Positions 47,842 to 57,660 of a stretch of DNA of 64,000 nt are shown one piece after another. The notes below the pieces were generated by a model. That model had not been told where the DNA came from. It ran no database searches and worked only from the letters and a program-made list of their open reading frames with translations. Source of the stretch: Apiosordaria backusii (Eukaryota > Ascomycota > Sordariomycetes > Sordariales > Lasiosphaeriaceae); the NCBI GenBank assembly GCA_030549205.1, contig JAUKTV010000023.1, forward strand, positions 1-64,000, written 5' to 3'. The position numbers were made by a program, and so were the translations under genes. Numbering within the stretch: the stretch's first letter is position 1; every line of letters begins with the position of its first letter.

Positions 47842-49008
47842 ATGCCATCTCCTGGCGAAACCCTCGAAACGCTCACCACCGTTGTGTCGAATGCGCTCAC
47901 ACTCATCAACCAACTCGAAGTAGTTGTTTCGGGCATTAGTTCCCAAGGTACCAACACCCCAGCCTCCACGGGAGTTCAGCAGTCACCAACAAATGGCTCC
48001 CTCGATGCGCTTTCTCTGGCCCACGATTCAGCCATCCTAATCAGAGCACACGCCACCAAGATCTCACTTCTCATCATCAATGAGCCCTTCACCCCAACAG
48101 CAATCACCAAGGTGGTACGAGAGCTTATAGCTGGACCCCTGCCTGCTTTGGTAGCTTCTTCCCAAGAGTGCACGGCCGAGCGATATACACGGGTCATTCA
48201 TAAGGACTTGGCCTGGAGGGTAGCCCGGGTGCTCAAAGAGCTCCGTGATTTGCTGTCCCAGATCCCCAAAGATGGAAAAATCCTGAAAGATGCCAAGAAG
48301 AATGCATCGGCTGGTGCGGCAGGCGGCAAGGGCAGCATCGCGGCTACTGGTCTTCTGTGGGCTGCATGCGACGACTTGATGGCATTTTGCAAGCGAGGAT
48401 TCAGTGGAAACTTGGTTTACAAGGTCGATCAGCTGCGAGAAACACTCAAAGATGTTATGGAGGAACTGAAGGAGTGGGGGGAGGAAACGGGTGACGACGA
48501 GGATGAAGATGATGATGAGGAGAGTGATGATGGCGTAGCACAGGTTGCCAACGACCTGGCGTCCACTTCCATCTCCGCGAATGCAAGCACACAGGCCATG
48601 TTGGACGACCTGATGAACTCGGAAAGCTACATCCCACGAGACGACCCAGATAAGATCAGAGAGCGGCTGGAGTCTTGCCTCAGGCGACTGCGCCTGACCT
48701 CGTTGCTTTATCAAGCTGCCGCTAAGCGGAGGCTCAAACCATTGCCACACACCCCCCCAACATCGGACTCCAATGTCCCTGCCCGTCTTGACGAAGTCTT
48801 GGCACTTATGAAAGGGATACCAGAAAGATTTGGTAACCTCGCCATGGCTTTTTATGAGCTGGATCCCGTCGAGATCGACCGTTTGATGGACCAATGCTTC
48901 TTTGACGCATTCGCTGCCTCAGAACTGCTTGTCAAGCCTTGGAATGGCCAAAAGGATGAATTCACTGACTGGGCCCTCAAATTTCAGGTAGAGATCAAAA
49001 AAAGCTAG
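47842..49008 (+). CDS. GCIP / cyclin-D1-binding protein 1-like protein (388 aa)
   Basis: Start chosen at MPSPGETLETL (47842); an in-frame ATG 24 nt upstream is possible but poorly placed. The protein is alpha-helical with no signal peptide. Its features fit the GCIP (CCNDBP1-like) domain family: N-terminal helices (LETLTTVVSNALTLINQLE), a region rich in HDSAILIRAHATKIS, a central TGLLWAACDDLMAF segment, and a GDDEDEDDDEESDD acidic tract at about residues 215-228. A C-terminal helical domain ends FTDWALKFQVEI. In animals GCIP binds cyclin D and helix-loop-helix proteins; the role in filamentous fungi is not established. Single exon. It shares its promoter region with GTB1. Confidence 0.78.
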   Translation: MPSPGETLETLTTVVSNALTLINQLEVVVSGISSQGTNTPASTGVQQSPTNGSLDALSLAHDSAILIRAHATKISLLIINEPFTPTAITKVVRELIAGPLPALVASSQECTAERYTRVIHKDLAWRVARVLKELRDLLSQIPKDGKILKDAKKNASAGAAGGKGSIAATGLLWAACDDLMAFCKRGFSGNLVYKVDQLRETLKDVMEELKEWGEETGDDEDEDDDEESDDGVAQVANDLASTSISANASTQAMLDDLMNSESYIPRDDPDKIRERLESCLRRLRLTSLLYQAAAKRRLKPLPHTPPTSDSNVPARLDEVLALMKGIPERFGNLAMAFYELDPVEIDRLMDQCFFDAFAASELLVKPWNGQKDEFTDWALKFQVEIKKS

Positions 49009-50065
49009 GTTTTCCCGGCTCATGGGCCACAACAGTTTGCCATCTTGTGCCCCATTTTCATCCCCATGAAATCTGGCGTAGTCGGCCAAAAAGGTCGCCC
49101 CTACTGTGTATGTTCCTGAGCAAACCCGGGGATAGTATGCGCGAGACTACCCCGCGGAGGACATTTCCATGGTCCACCGTCGGCTAGCTGTAGAGAAGCG
49201 CTGCAGTGCGTGTGTTCTCCCCAAATTCGCAGGTAATAATTGTATGTTGATGTAGTAATCAATAGCGATGCATTGCACGAAACAGAGAGACAAGTATCAG
49301 GCATTTCGGGCAATCATCCGTCAGAGCAAACTAATACCCAGATCACCTTTGGCTTCTCAATCTTACATGTTCTTTCTATTCGTTGTCTACTTTTCCGAGT
49401 GCTGTAACAACATCTCTTTGGAATAGGTGGTCACCGGGGAGTAGTACCCAGGTGCTGTGTTCAACAGAGATGAAAGGGAACACGAGATACAAATGCCAGG
49501 GGCCGGTATGTATTTTCTGTAGTTTTTGAGGGTGTTGTTTAAGATAGGTGCTTCGATAGCGCCTTGCGCTTGTTCTTTAGGGCCTGTCTCTGTGTGTTAT
49601 TTCGAGTGTAAACAATCGGTGCCCGTGAGTCAGGGGCTGGTCTTGGCAGGGGTAAGAGTAGGCGCCTGTCTACCGATGTAGTAGGACTGTTGATAACAAA
49701 TGAAGCACACATGGCATAACTGCGAGGTCAACAAATTCATACTAATATAGCAGTTTTATTGACTTTGTGCTTTTATGCGAGTTGGCCTAAAAGGCGAATG
49801 AAAGTGTGCTTCAACATCTTGAACGGTGCTACCGCGGCCGCGGCCGCCAAGCAGCCAGAAAGTGTTAAAATGTAAGTCTTAGAAGGGCTGAGCTGCGAGT
49901 AGAAAGGCAGTACACCAGCATATGTTGAGAACTCAGTACTTAAAGACGTTTCTGTTCCAAATTCTAGCACAGGATTGAAGACCGCATCGCTCACCTTGCC
50001 CCGGTAGGTTTGTTTGTCATGTAATATGTTGCGTCTGGGCTATTCACGCATGGATGATTTAATCT
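49009..50065. other. Long intergenic region
   Basis: More than 1 kb downstream of the GCIP-like gene. It has an isolated GC-rich GCGGCCGCGGCCGCC run near 49,833. A 73-codon minus-strand frame at 49,773-49,994 looks like chance. No gene is supported. Confidence 0.55.
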
Positions 50066-50797
50066 TTGAGATGTGCTGTTCTCTTGTCGACTGTCAATTT
50101 TCTCTCCTGGAGGCCCTCCACAATTGGCTCGGTGTATCACTGGTATTTGGTAAATGCCCCTCGTCTGGTAGACGCATCTGAAGCTCGCAGACTCTGTAGT
50201 CGCGTATCATCAAGCCCTATACACCATAGCCGCGTATCAATAAGCCCTACCCAACTTCCCCGGGTATCACCTCCAAAAACTGCAAAAGAAATGGTACATC
50301 GTAGTCCTCTACACCATTTACGGAGGAGCGGCTTCAGACTTCCAATCTTCGGCCATCAGCCCTTGCGAGTTTTATTCTTTTTCCAAGTTCTCGAACAGGC
50401 TCAGCTCTTGTAGACAAGTCCCGATCTACCTGTGAATTTTAACGACTTCAAATTCAAGAATCGACAGACAATCTTTCGCCAGTACGTGAGCCATTTCGTC
50501 TTCGGTCTCAAGCAATCCAACGGCTCAGAGTGGGAATTGAAAAGGTACGCCCTAAAGACCTTAGCACATATTCAAGACCTCTCTCTCGATGCGGCCAGTC
50601 CAGAAGTCTGACGCCTATCACTCAGCCTCTTCCATATCACTGACATCGAGCGGTACCAGTTCAGGACGACGACCTTATACGTGAAGTTTCTTGTAAGTAG
50701 AGCTATTCAACTCCACTCCGCACCCTTCGCCAAAGATAGATCATCGAAAGCAACTGGAACTAATCTGAACTTCAGCAACACGATCCAGGCAGAATGA
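50066..50797 (+). pseudogene. Possible decayed gene with two in-frame stops
   Basis: One frame stays open from 50066 except for TAG at 50411 and TGA at 50609, ending with TGA at 50795 that overlaps the next ATG (ATGA). The stretch 50,414-50,608 has coding-like third positions and translates to a balanced peptide containing FKFKNRQTIFRQYVSHFVFG. The part after the TGA (LFHITDIERYQFRTTT) continues the same character up to a GTAAGT at 50,693. Both stops could come from single C-to-T changes (CAG to TAG, CGA to TGA). I recognise no family. It could instead be chance, or part of an unannotated 5' exon. Confidence 0.3.
50201..50290. repeat. Three imperfect 30-nt tandem units
   Basis: CGCGTATCATCAAGCCCTAT at 50,201, CGCGTATCAATAAGCCCTAC at 50,231 and CGGGTATCACC at 50,261 recur exactly every 30 nt. 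The encoded peptide in the decayed frame repeats R-V-S. Confidence 0.55.
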
Positions 50798-52372
50798 CAC
50801 ACCAGGAGCCACAGCGTGGCAGCCGTGGTGAGGCGCAACGGTTTGAGATGATGAGCATGAGCCACAGGACCTCTGATACCCATCCTGGACATGTCAATGC
50901 CGTCGATCACCCTCTCACCAGTTTTTCCTATAACAATGACACGAATATCCCCTTTACGAGCGATCATCCAGAGAGCGTTGCGGTCAGCAACTATGAGGAG
51001 AACCCCCTGCCCAGATCAATCCGTCAGAACCGCCATGACAGCAGCTTCACCACCGATATCATCCCGGCCGTTAACCACCATGATAACCCTGCCAGCAGGC
51101 GCCATGAAGGCTTAAACGTTCCCATCCAAGTACATGATGAGAACACACTTGACCGAGGCCAGGCTAGCAACACCATGACGCACGATGTCGACGGCGACAG
51201 TGGCAGCGCTTTGAGCATGGACGACGGCAATGGCGACGCTGATGACGGGAACACCATTGGACTTGCGCTTGGCGGTGGCCGTACTACTCGCACCATAGCT
51301 TGTAAGTCGACTTCTTGAGACTAGGGGCCGGGGAGTAATAATCCATTCTTACTAACCAGCTCTAGATACTTCCCGTAATACTCACAGCAGTTCCTACAAC
51401 ACCCGAAACGCGGCTGTTGCCAATAGTCGCGTTCCGAGCCCATTTGAACTGTACCTGGCCAGGCGTTCGCGTGCTGTCCATCCTGCTGCCAGCTTTCCCA
51501 CCGCTGGCCCAACTCGAGCTGATGCTCTCCGCTCTCCCACCCGCGATGGCGAGCCAGGCCCAAGCCGCCCCCCTCGCACTTACTCCCCCTCCAGGGACAG
51601 CAGACCTGTCCCTGAAGGTCTTGCTGCTCCCGGGGCCACCGCCATCGAACTCGAGGACATGCGGCAGGGTCCCACCATCCGCCGCCTTCATACCAGCCCG
51701 AGTGGCTTCACCGGCAAGCACACCTGGGATTTGCCAAAGGCGACCAGGGTCCTCTGGAGGGGGGCCATGCGTCAGAGCTGGGTTCGGCTGGCTGTGTGTG
51801 GAATCGCAGAATTTCTCATCTTTGGGAATCTCTGCCTGAGCATTGGCTTCGTCGTCTGCCGGAAGGTGGGCGGGCAGGAGGTGGAAACCGGCTTGTTGGT
51901 CTGGCTGTTGGGAAGCCTGGGGCTCTTTCTCCTGGTGACGTTCGGCTTCGGTTTTGCCTTGTGGCGTGACGGCAAGGCCGTCAGAAAGATAGAGGAGGAC
52001 GAGGCTTGGATTGGTGGGAAGGTGCTTCCCCCTATCCCCGCCGGCGAGAGTGCCAACCGTGCGCTCACGGTTTCCGCCCCGGCCGCAGCGGTTGCGTTCG
52101 GGCGCGAGGAGACGGGTGGAGGCGCTGGCAGGCGCGAGGGCAAGGGCAAGGACAAGGAGGTGGTCAAGTCTGCGTCGCGCCGGTCGCTTCTCAGACTCGA
52201 CCCCTACTTGTCCGAGCCTGAGAAGCCCGTGGGAAGCTCTGGTGAGGGGGCCATGGGGTTGGGTAGTCGTTCCGACACCCAACCCAGCATCTCGTCCGAG
52301 ATGGGCACAGCGGCGCCAGAGTCGTACAGCCCTCTGGCGACCGCTCCCCCCCAGTGGCCACCACGGTGCTGA
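50794..52372 (+). CDS. Two-pass membrane protein with long polar N terminus (504 aa)
   Basis: Two exons, 50794-51301 and 51366-52372, joined across a 64-bp intron (donor GTAAGT, branch TTACTAAC, acceptor CTCTAG; the nearer AACCAG acceptor would give an immediate stop). Residues 1 to about 300 are polar: first Asn/Asp/Gly/His-rich, then Arg/Ser/Pro-rich and probably disordered and cytosolic. Two membrane helices follow at about 310-333 (LAVCGIAEFLIFGNLCLSIGF) and 345-368 (GLLVWLLGSLGLFLLVTFGF) with a short loop, then a polar tail with KGKDKE. No enzyme motif is visible and I do not recognise the family. Similar tails with two helices are common among uncharacterised fungal membrane proteins. 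Confidence 0.7.
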
Positions 52373-52612
52373 TCGGCCCTTGCGAGAAGGGGACTGGGCA
52401 AGGAGCAAGGAGTTCACTTGGGCGATAAGATACCACGGTGTTTGGTTTGTTTTTTCTTCTGTCTTTGTTTAATTGGTGTTTGGGAACCGGTCATACAAGG
52501 AAGGGATGTAAAATATGTAAGACTATACTCGCGTGCCTCAATTTGAGTAATTTACTTTTGTAATTATTATGGCCTCTTACTACGGACCAAGTCTGAGCCA
52601 AATGTTCAACTC

Positions 52613-54238
52613 TCAGATCGCTCGCGCCATCCGAGCTCTGTTCTCTCTGTACCTCTTCTCCTTCCCAGCTGTCTTTCTCCTCTTCTTCCAGGACCTGTTA
52701 AGATCACCACGATTTTCCCAAAACCACTTTTGGAAATCGCTGGCGGGCTTGTCACCCTCCGCCGCACCTGATTGAGCTGTAGATGCACTAGGCTGCTTAC
52801 TGTCATCAGGGGGGTAGCCTGCAAGATCCTCTTCATCTTCCATATCTTCATCGTCGTCCTCCCATGGCTTGAATCGCCCACCCGTTGGATGTGCCGTGTC
52901 CGGAGTAGGTGCAGCACTGCGAATACCCCGTATTTCGAAGTCTTGGCGTGTGAAAGGAGTCATTGGTATCTGGAGTCCGGCAGGCTCGCCATCGTCATTG
53001 TCGCTGGCGACATCAACACCGCCAAAGAAGCTGAAACCTTTTGACTCAGCGGCGCCATCGCCGACATCGCCGTCGGTCTGTTGAGAGCGCTTATACAGAG
53101 CTTCGAGAGGGTGAATTATTTTGGGTTCGCTCGGGGTAGCGGGTGGAATTTTGATGGCCAAGTTTTTGACCGAACCTGACGATTTAGGTCTAGAAAGCTC
53201 CGGGCTGCGCCCTAATGGTGAAGGTGAAGTGTGTTGTTGTGTTGGGTCAGACTTGGGTGGCACTGTTGTTTTAGGGGTGGATGTAGCTTTCGTGGTGGAA
53301 GAGGGGCTATCAGCGTCGCTGTCACTCTCCGACTCCTGGCCACTACTACTGTCGCTGCTGCTCGACTCGCTCTCACTCTCTTCCGCCTTCTTGGGAGCCG
53401 AGGCCTTGAAGGTTGGAGGGGGCAGTGCCACTTTGACAGCCTCAACCACATTGCCGTCCTCGTTAACCCATCCTTTACCCTCGACGAACTCCAGCGGTGG
53501 ATTTGACAGGCTAGACGATACTGCCGTTTTGAGGAAGGTCGGAAATTTCGTGGTCTTTTCGAACTCGTGAACGATGACTTCGCGGGACTTGCCCTTCTTC
53601 TTCCTCTTGGATCTGGCGTCGTCCTCGGCCGATGGTACGGCATTCGCAGGCAGGATCGTCTTGACCAGACATTCGGCATGATCCGTATACTTTGACCTCT
53701 CCTGTTTCTTCTTCTTCTCCTTGCTGTCCTTCTTGTCCTTCTTCGACCTCTTTTCCTTGGGCTCGTCGGCGGTGGTCCATCCCCTTTTCACCTTCCTGTC
53801 GTTTTCTAGAACGATGCCGCTAATCTCGTCCTTGTCGCGTTTCCTCTTCTTGGATTTGTCTTTTTCCAGGCGCGCGCCATCCTTGACCTTCTTGACCTTC
53901 TTTTCTTCGGCCATTGCAGCGTCGCCGAGAGGTATTGGGATCTTGGAGGGCTTTGCGCGCTCGATGCGGATCTTGACGCCTCTCAGAGTCGAACCGTTTA
54001 GCTTCTGCTTGAGTTTGTCGGCGTCGTCGCTTGGCAAGTCCAAAAATCCGTAGCGCTTGTCGGGGAAGGTTTCGAGGGTGTGGTAGGAGATGTTGCGCGC
54101 CTTTGGGAGGAGAGCTGACGACAGGATTACTTTGAGCAGGTCGGCGTCTAGCGGTGTTACGTGCAACCGTACATAAAGCGGCGCTTGATCGGGGGTTGGC
54201 TGGGTAGAGGGAGATTGCGAACCGCCGATTGCCGTCAT
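52613..54238 (-). CDS. RRM-like, charged nucleolar-type protein (541 aa)
   Basis: Start at 54238 (MTAIGGSQSP). A longer in-frame start at 54415 adds 59 unconserved residues and is not preferred. Residues about 18-97 look like a single RRM: LYVRLHVTP as the first strand, KRYGFLDLP as an RNP1-like motif, and VKIRIERAKP as the last strand. A Lys-rich stretch follows (about 110-195; KKDKKDSKEKKKKQ), then an acidic Ser/Glu/Asp tract (SESESSSSDSSSGQ; SRP40/nucleolin-like). The C-terminal motif FQKWFWENRGDLNRSWKKRR ends in basic residues. This layout suggests a nucleolar ribosome-biogenesis factor of the NOL8/SRP40-like kind; orthology is not certain. Single exon. Confidence 0.65.
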   Translation of the reverse strand: MTAIGGSQSPSTQPTPDQAPLYVRLHVTPLDADLLKVILSSALLPKARNISYHTLETFPDKRYGFLDLPSDDADKLKQKLNGSTLRGVKIRIERAKPSKIPIPLGDAAMAEEKKVKKVKDGARLEKDKSKKRKRDKDEISGIVLENDRKVKRGWTTADEPKEKRSKKDKKDSKEKKKKQERSKYTDHAECLVKTILPANAVPSAEDDARSKRKKKGKSREVIVHEFEKTTKFPTFLKTAVSSSLSNPPLEFVEGKGWVNEDGNVVEAVKVALPPPTFKASAPKKAEESESESSSSDSSSGQESESDSDADSPSSTTKATSTPKTTVPPKSDPTQQHTSPSPLGRSPELSRPKSSGSVKNLAIKIPPATPSEPKIIHPLEALYKRSQQTDGDVGDGAAESKGFSFFGGVDVASDNDDGEPAGLQIPMTPFTRQDFEIRGIRSAAPTPDTAHPTGGRFKPWEDDDEDMEDEEDLAGYPPDDSKQPSASTAQSGAAEGDKPASDFQKWFWENRGDLNRSWKKRRKTAGKEKRYRENRARMARAI

Positions 54239-55126
54239 GGCCGTCAGATTTCCCAAGCCCGTGTACTGGGAGGCCGTCAAATGTTGGCTAATAAAAATGG
54301 ACGGGAGTGCGCTTGGTTTGCGAATGCGCAAAGACGACCTCTCTCTTCTCTTTGTCTTGCCCAAAAATAATTTGGCTTCGCAGCTCACCGCTTTGGGGGG
54401 ACCCACAGCTGCCAACCAGCTGGGATGCCCGTCTTGGCACTGTCTTATACCAGCAAGATCCCCTTTCTGACAGCCTGATAACTGTTGATCACCTTGTCAG
54501 GTATAAGTTGAATTAATAACAGTTGTGTGCGAGCGATTCGTTGGGACCGTCACAAGCAAGATCATATTCATTGCGTAGCCTGATCCCCTACTTTACACTC
54601 TACCCCTTCCAGATGGGCAGATTTACAATTTACATCATGGAAGGCGTGTCTGTCTCGGCCCATGGAAGTTGCCTTTGGAAGTAGTGACTTCCACAGTATA
54701 CTCATACTGCCTCTTTCCACCGGAGCAAGTGTTCCAAGGCCGTAACCTTCAAGAGGAGAAGGCATGGAGGTGACGATGTACGTAATGGCACTCCTGATGG
54801 AACAGCGAGAAGGAGGGCAACGAGCCGGCCATGACCAGTCTACTTAAATATCCCTTTCTCCCAGGCCCAAGACCCAAATTCTCTTCTTCTTCTCCCAAAC
54901 AAACTTCCTCATTTTGGATCAACCATACTCTACCAACAAGATCACAACTCATATACACTCTCACGCTGACTTCTCGATTTGGAACATTTGTCCTCGACAT
55001 CTTCACCTTCTGCATCCCCACCCTCATCCCCCTGCCGCTCTCGCAGTCTCTTGCCCTCGGTAGAAGAAGGCTATCTCGCCCGCAATCGTCGATTACTCAA
55101 GTCTTCAACGCCACAAACCAAGCACC
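54239..55126. promoter_or_regulatory. Divergent promoter and pyrimidine-rich 5' leader
   Basis: Divergent between the RRM-like gene (-) and the small Cys-periodic gene (+). The 300 bp before 55127 are CT-rich (TTCTCTTCTTCTTCTCCC near 54,888), typical of long fungal 5' leaders or strong promoters. Confidence 0.5.
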
Positions 55127-55468
55127 ATGGATCAGTCCTCCGCTGCTGCCTGCCCCAAGAGCCCCTCCTCCGCCTGCACGGATGGCGACAAGGTCAAGAA
55201 GGCAGACGACGTCTCCAGCTCTAGCTGTTCGTTCACTACCAACGCCCCCACCAACACCGAATGTGAGGCCTCATCGGATCGTCTCGCAGGCGTAAACCAA
55301 GACCGCAACCTCAGTGTTGCCACCGAAGACTCTCGCCGCAGCAGCACAGGCGATGTTGACGAGCCAGCCAAGCCTGCCTGCGAGCAGAAGGCCGCATGCG
55401 GCGAAAAGAGTTCCTGCGAGAAAAAGACAGCATGCGAGGATGAGGAGATGCGGCCTATGGGTTGTTAG
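55127..55468 (+). CDS. Small cysteine-periodic protein (113 aa)
   Basis: Start has good context (AGCACCATGG). There is no signal peptide or membrane segment. The N-terminal 80 residues are Ser/Asp/Thr-rich. The C-terminal part carries four cysteines exactly six residues apart (85, 91, 97, 103) in a C-x-x-K-x-x pattern (CEQKAACGEKSSCEKKTAC), with further Cys at 9, 17, 34, 46 and a terminal Cys at 113. A metal-binding or redox role is conceivable, but there are no C-x-C motifs as in classical metallothioneins. Frame and length look real, but the family is not recognised. Confidence 0.55.
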   Translation: MDQSSAAACPKSPSSACTDGDKVKKADDVSSSSCSFTTNAPTNTECEASSDRLAGVNQDRNLSVATEDSRRSSTGDVDEPAKPACEQKAACGEKSSCEKKTACEDEEMRPMGC

Positions 55469-56020
55469 TTCATGATTATTGTTGGGAGAACATGCAAGAG
55501 GAGCATTGTATTGGTAGACTGACTGATGGCTCAAGATATCGTTCCCTGCGGAAAATGGGTAGTGGCGTGATTATGACATGATACCGACGAGGAGTAGGGA
55601 GGTACTACCTGTATTGGGGGTTGGAATTGTTACTGTCGTCTTGAACGTTTCGGTTTTGTTACACTAGATGAGTCTGTCAATGCAGCTCTATTCATTTAAT
55701 ATCTGGAGCTCTGTGGCTGTCATTTTACTTCTGGTGTTGGTGCTATATGTGGGTAGCCGTATTGATGGAGAACGGAGCCTGTGGTCGAGAAAGTGTATTT
55801 GTTCATGACACGGCGTGATTATATTTCATACAACACAGAAAAACAGAATATTTTGTACATGCGAGAGAAGGGAGTAAAAACGACCCAAACCAAACCAACC
55901 CCATGATGAAAAAGGCAGACAAACCCAGTTCCGTTGCCCCGTTGCGCCGCCCAGTGTGACGCCCAGTTACGACCTGCCAATCTCTCACCAGCTACATTAT
56001 CCAAGAGTTTGATCGAGGTA
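55469..56020. other. Convergent intergenic region
   Basis: 3' regions of the small Cys-periodic gene (+) and cytochrome c heme lyase (-). No gene is seen; the reading frames are short. Confidence 0.6.
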
Positions 56021-57176
56021 TCACGACCGCGCGTTCTTCTTCTCCTCTCTCACCTCGGACCCGGAGGCCTTCCACCAGACGTCACCGCCCCAACGCATCA
56101 GGCGCTCCACAGCTGCTGTTGGCGTCACGGCAGGCCGAACATCCAGATAGAAGACAGGTTCGCCCGTGGGCTCCGGTGGCCCCGAGTAGAAGTCAATGAC
56201 ATACCGCACCTCCTTCTTCTGCCCGTTCACGTTGCGCGAGACGTACCAATCGTGGCGATCAAAGGGGGGCTCGGTTCTGGAAAGAAGAGAACAGTGTTAG
56301 CCACCTTGGAACATATTCTTGAGAAAAGGTCGGTCGTAAATCACAACACGTACTCAAACTTGGAAGGATACACGCGCCCCAGCATCTGCAGGATTGCCGC
56401 CTTGGGTGTCATCTCTTTAGGCCTGCCCTGAAACCTGATCAAGGTAGGCTGTTCCTGTCCACCCTCCTGTGCCTCCAAGCGCCTGAGTTCAATGTCGGCA
56501 TTCTCCTCTCCGCGCTTGCTGGCCTCCCAACCACGCATCAACCCTTTGCCGAACCGGCGCTCCCACTCCACAATTTCCCCCCACGCACCCTCGTTCAAGA
56601 AGTTGTGAACCGCGACCATGCTCTCGACAGCTGTCACATCGGTATCTGTGTAGCCCTTGCGCAGCAAAGCATTGTACATTTGCTGAGGTGAAGGATACTC
56701 CCAATTTCCGTCTCCGCTACCCTTGGGGATGGATGATTCGTCTCTGGATGTGGGGAGTGCCTGGGTCTGGTTCGGGGCTCTCTCTTGAGAAATGGAGTGG
56801 AACATGTAGTTCAGGGGATTCAGTTTCGAGAGCAACGACGGCTGGTTTTCCGTTGCGGCCTCGGGGGCGCCGCCGTGGGGAACTGGGCACGACGATAGCG
56901 CCGCATTTGCTGAAGGGTTGCTGTGCGGGACGGGGCATCCAGAAGCGGGCGGTGCGGGAGCAGGTGTAGGAGCAGCCGAGGAGAAGGCGTCGATAGTCTT
57001 CTTGTTGTGCATGGGGCATCCGGGCTCAAGAACAGTCAGATATTGGTGATGATGTGAGACGGACAGTCCCTTGGGCAACTCACAGGAGGGGCAACGTCGC
57101 CGCTGCTCTGAGGATGATTGGGAGGCTTCGAAACCGTCGAAGCGGCAGGCGTAGCATCGGCCCAAAACCAACCCAT
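56021..57176 (-). CDS. CYC3: Cytochrome c heme lyase / holocytochrome c synthase (339 aa)
   Basis: Attaches heme to apocytochrome c in the mitochondrial intermembrane space. Exons: 57176-57084, 57024-56354, 56276-56021, with introns of 59 bp (CTGAC branch) and 77 bp (donor GTACGT, branch GGCTAAC). Joined, it starts MGWFWADATPAAS and carries three Cys-Pro heme-regulatory-type motifs at C34 (GCPMH), C61 (GCPVPH) and C77 (SCPVPHG). Conserved family blocks follow: LNPLNYMF, WEYPSPQQMYNALLRKG, the FLNEGAWGEIVEWE block, and across the second junction FETEPPFDRHDWYV, then YVIDFYSGPP and FYLDVRPA. The PFDRHDW block confirms the splice choice. It could be the c1-specific lyase (CYT2); the triple CP motif does not decide. 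Confidence 0.92.
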
Positions 57177-57660
57177 AGTTCCTGACTGTGTTGTTCTATT
57201 AGAGATTCTACTGGTCGATCAAGTCGATGTGGACAATCGTCAAAGATCTTGCGAGGGAGTCTCGGGTTCAAACGCTGATTAGATTCCTCAGATGGAGATA
57301 AGGAAAAAACTCGTCCCAATTTTTGTCCTGGCTCCTAAAGAGAAAAAGCCGGCAAGGATGACGCGCATTTTAGCTTTCTCTCTGTCCCGCGCTGCCAAGC
57401 CCCACCACTCACTACCGTCACCCCACAGGCGATCATCCCACAGCGCCCACTCCACCAACCACAATGTCACCATTACAGAGAACATCCAGTGATCCACACT
57501 TCAGCCAACGATGATGGAGAGTTTGTGTATATATAAACCTACAGCTGAATAAGGCTGTTATATGCAGCATGTGTTGTTTAATTTCTTGACCCAGTGTCCC
57601 AATCCTCCTTGATTCTAGAATCTAGCTCACTTTTAACTGAGGAACTTTAGCCGCTTTTCT
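57177..57660. promoter_or_regulatory. Spacer holding heme lyase promoter and CQD1-like 3' end
   Basis: 484 bp between two minus-strand genes. It contains CCACC-rich sequence at 57,400-57,460. No gene is seen. Confidence 0.5.

Noticed and set aside
49773..49994. 73-codon minus-strand frame
   Set aside because: No homology, signal or splice context; in a long intergenic region.
50201..50290. CRISPR-like array
   Set aside because: Thirty-nucleotide periodicity but only three degenerate units with no distinct spacers, in a eukaryotic genome.
54239..54415. Longer start for the RRM-like protein
   Set aside because: The extra 59 residues are low quality and precede the RRM; MTAIGG at 54238 is the better start.
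54831..55295. 154-codon plus-strand frame overlapping the small Cys-periodic gene
   Set aside because: Pro/Ser-rich chance frame in a CT-rich leader, overlapping the better-supported gene in another frame.
56341..57171. Single-exon reading of the heme lyase starting MVLGRCYACRF
   Set aside because: That start is another frame running through the first intron; the spliced MGWFWADA start matches the family.
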